This document shows, piece by piece, positions 5,456 to 5,718 of a DNA stretch of 5,718 bases. The translations under genes were made by a program, and so were the position numbers. The notes below the pieces were generated by a model. The model was given only the letters and a program-made list of their open reading frames with translations, was not told the origin of the DNA and searched no databases. Positions within the stretch are counted from its first letter, which is position 1. Each line of letters begins with the position of its first letter. Source of the DNA: CAYVFM01 sp964546375 (GTDB taxonomy: Bacteria > Gemmatimonadota > Gemmatimonadetes > Palauibacterales > Palauibacteraceae); NCBI GenBank assembly GCA_964546375.1, contig CAZJJO010000115.1, positions 1 through 5,718 on the forward strand. The letters run 5' to 3'.

Positions 5456-5718
5456 TCCCCCACCTCCAGCACGGCCATGAACGCCTCCTGGGGGATGTCC
5501 ACGGATCCCACCTTCTTCATCCGCTTCTTCCCCTCCTTCTGCCGTTCCCAGAGCTTGCGCTTCCGGGTGATGTCGCCGCCGTAGCACTTGGCGGTGACGT
5601 TCTTCTTGAGGGCGCGGATGGTCTCGCGGGCCACGACGTCGTTGCCGATGGCCGCCTGAACGGGGACCTCGAACATCTGGCGGGGGATCAGCTCCTTGAG
5701 CTTCTTCGCGATCTTCCG
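5452..5718 (-). CDS. lepA: Elongation factor 4 (LepA), C-terminal 88 residues, 5' end outside window
   Basis: LepA is a ribosome-associated translational GTPase that acts on stalled or mispositioned ribosomes and in 30S biogenesis. Only the C-terminal domain is present; the GTPase domain lies beyond the right edge. The visible frame opens RKIAKKLKELIPRQMFEVPV, continues through AKCYGGD, RKRKLWERQKEGKKRMK and IPQEAFMAVL, and ends at TGA (5454-5452). These are the hallmark blocks of the LepA-specific C-terminal domain, including the lysine-rich segment thought to contact tRNA. The end of the protein falls where the family normally ends, so the 3' end looks intact. The first in-window ATG (5676) is internal, not the start. 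The stop overlaps the next gene by four bases (CTGA), implying transcription continues from lepA into the glycosyltransferase. The identification is secure from the motifs. Confidence 0.96.
   Translation of the reverse strand, partial: RKIAKKLKELIPRQMFEVPVQAAIGNDVVARETIRALKKNVTAKCYGGDITRKRKLWERQKEGKKRMKKVGSVDIPQEAFMAVLEVGD
5462..5467 (-). promoter_or_regulatory. Strong ribosome binding site that fixes the CTG start of the glycosyltransferase
   Basis: On the minus strand GGAGGT (5467-5462), a perfect match to the anti-Shine-Dalgarno core, lies inside the last codons of lepA. It is followed by a six-base spacer (5461-5456) and then CTG at 5455-5453. No ATG, GTG or TTG lies in the correct frame within the useful distance, so this site is the main argument for a CTG start. 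Confidence 0.65.

Noticed and set aside
5456..5587. GTG start at 5587 for the glycosyltransferase
   Set aside because: It would add 44 residues of non-family sequence read out of frame through the highly conserved lepA end.

Overview
This is a very G+C-rich window (roughly three quarters G+C by eye) in which every recognisable gene lies on the minus strand. Seven genes form one tightly packed, apparently co-transcribed run, read from right to left. The organism cannot be named from this sequence. A glycosyltransferase family 9 protein of the WaaF/heptosyltransferase type and a penicillin-acylase-family protein with an N-terminal export or anchor segment favour a diderm (Gram-negative-type) bacterium with an extremely G+C-rich genome, perhaps from a poorly cultured phylum. 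That assignment is inference.

Layout in transcription order: (1) the last 88 codons of lepA (elongation factor 4), 5718-5452; (2) a GT9 glycosyltransferase, 5455-4283, which appears to use a CTG start; (3) a ROK-family sugar kinase, probably glucokinase, 4286-3291; (4) a PfkB-family sugar kinase, 3229-2273; (5) a STAS-like plus GHKL-ATPase protein, 2268-1345; (6) a STAS-like (DUF4325-type) protein with a probable winged-helix tail, 1348-752; (7) the N-terminal 251 codons of a penicillin-acylase-family (Ntn-hydrolase) precursor, 755-1, cut by the window edge. The only real intergenic gap is 61 bases between the two kinases. No RNA gene, mobile element, CRISPR array or clear terminator is visible.

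Functionally the run falls into three blocks. The first is translation plus cell-envelope glycan (lepA, GT9). The second is sugar phosphorylation by two unrelated kinase folds (ROK, PfkB). The third is a compact switch module: an SpoIIAB/RsbW-like ATPase with its own STAS-like domain, translationally coupled to a STAS-like partner, followed directly by an exported hydrolase.

The most striking sequence feature is the style of the gene junctions. Four of the six are 4-base start/stop overlaps of the form NTGA, and they use all four possible bases: CTGA, ATGA, GTGA and TTGA. All six stop codons in the window are TGA. The STAS/ATPase pair and the CTG-started glycosyltransferase are the parts most worth a second look.
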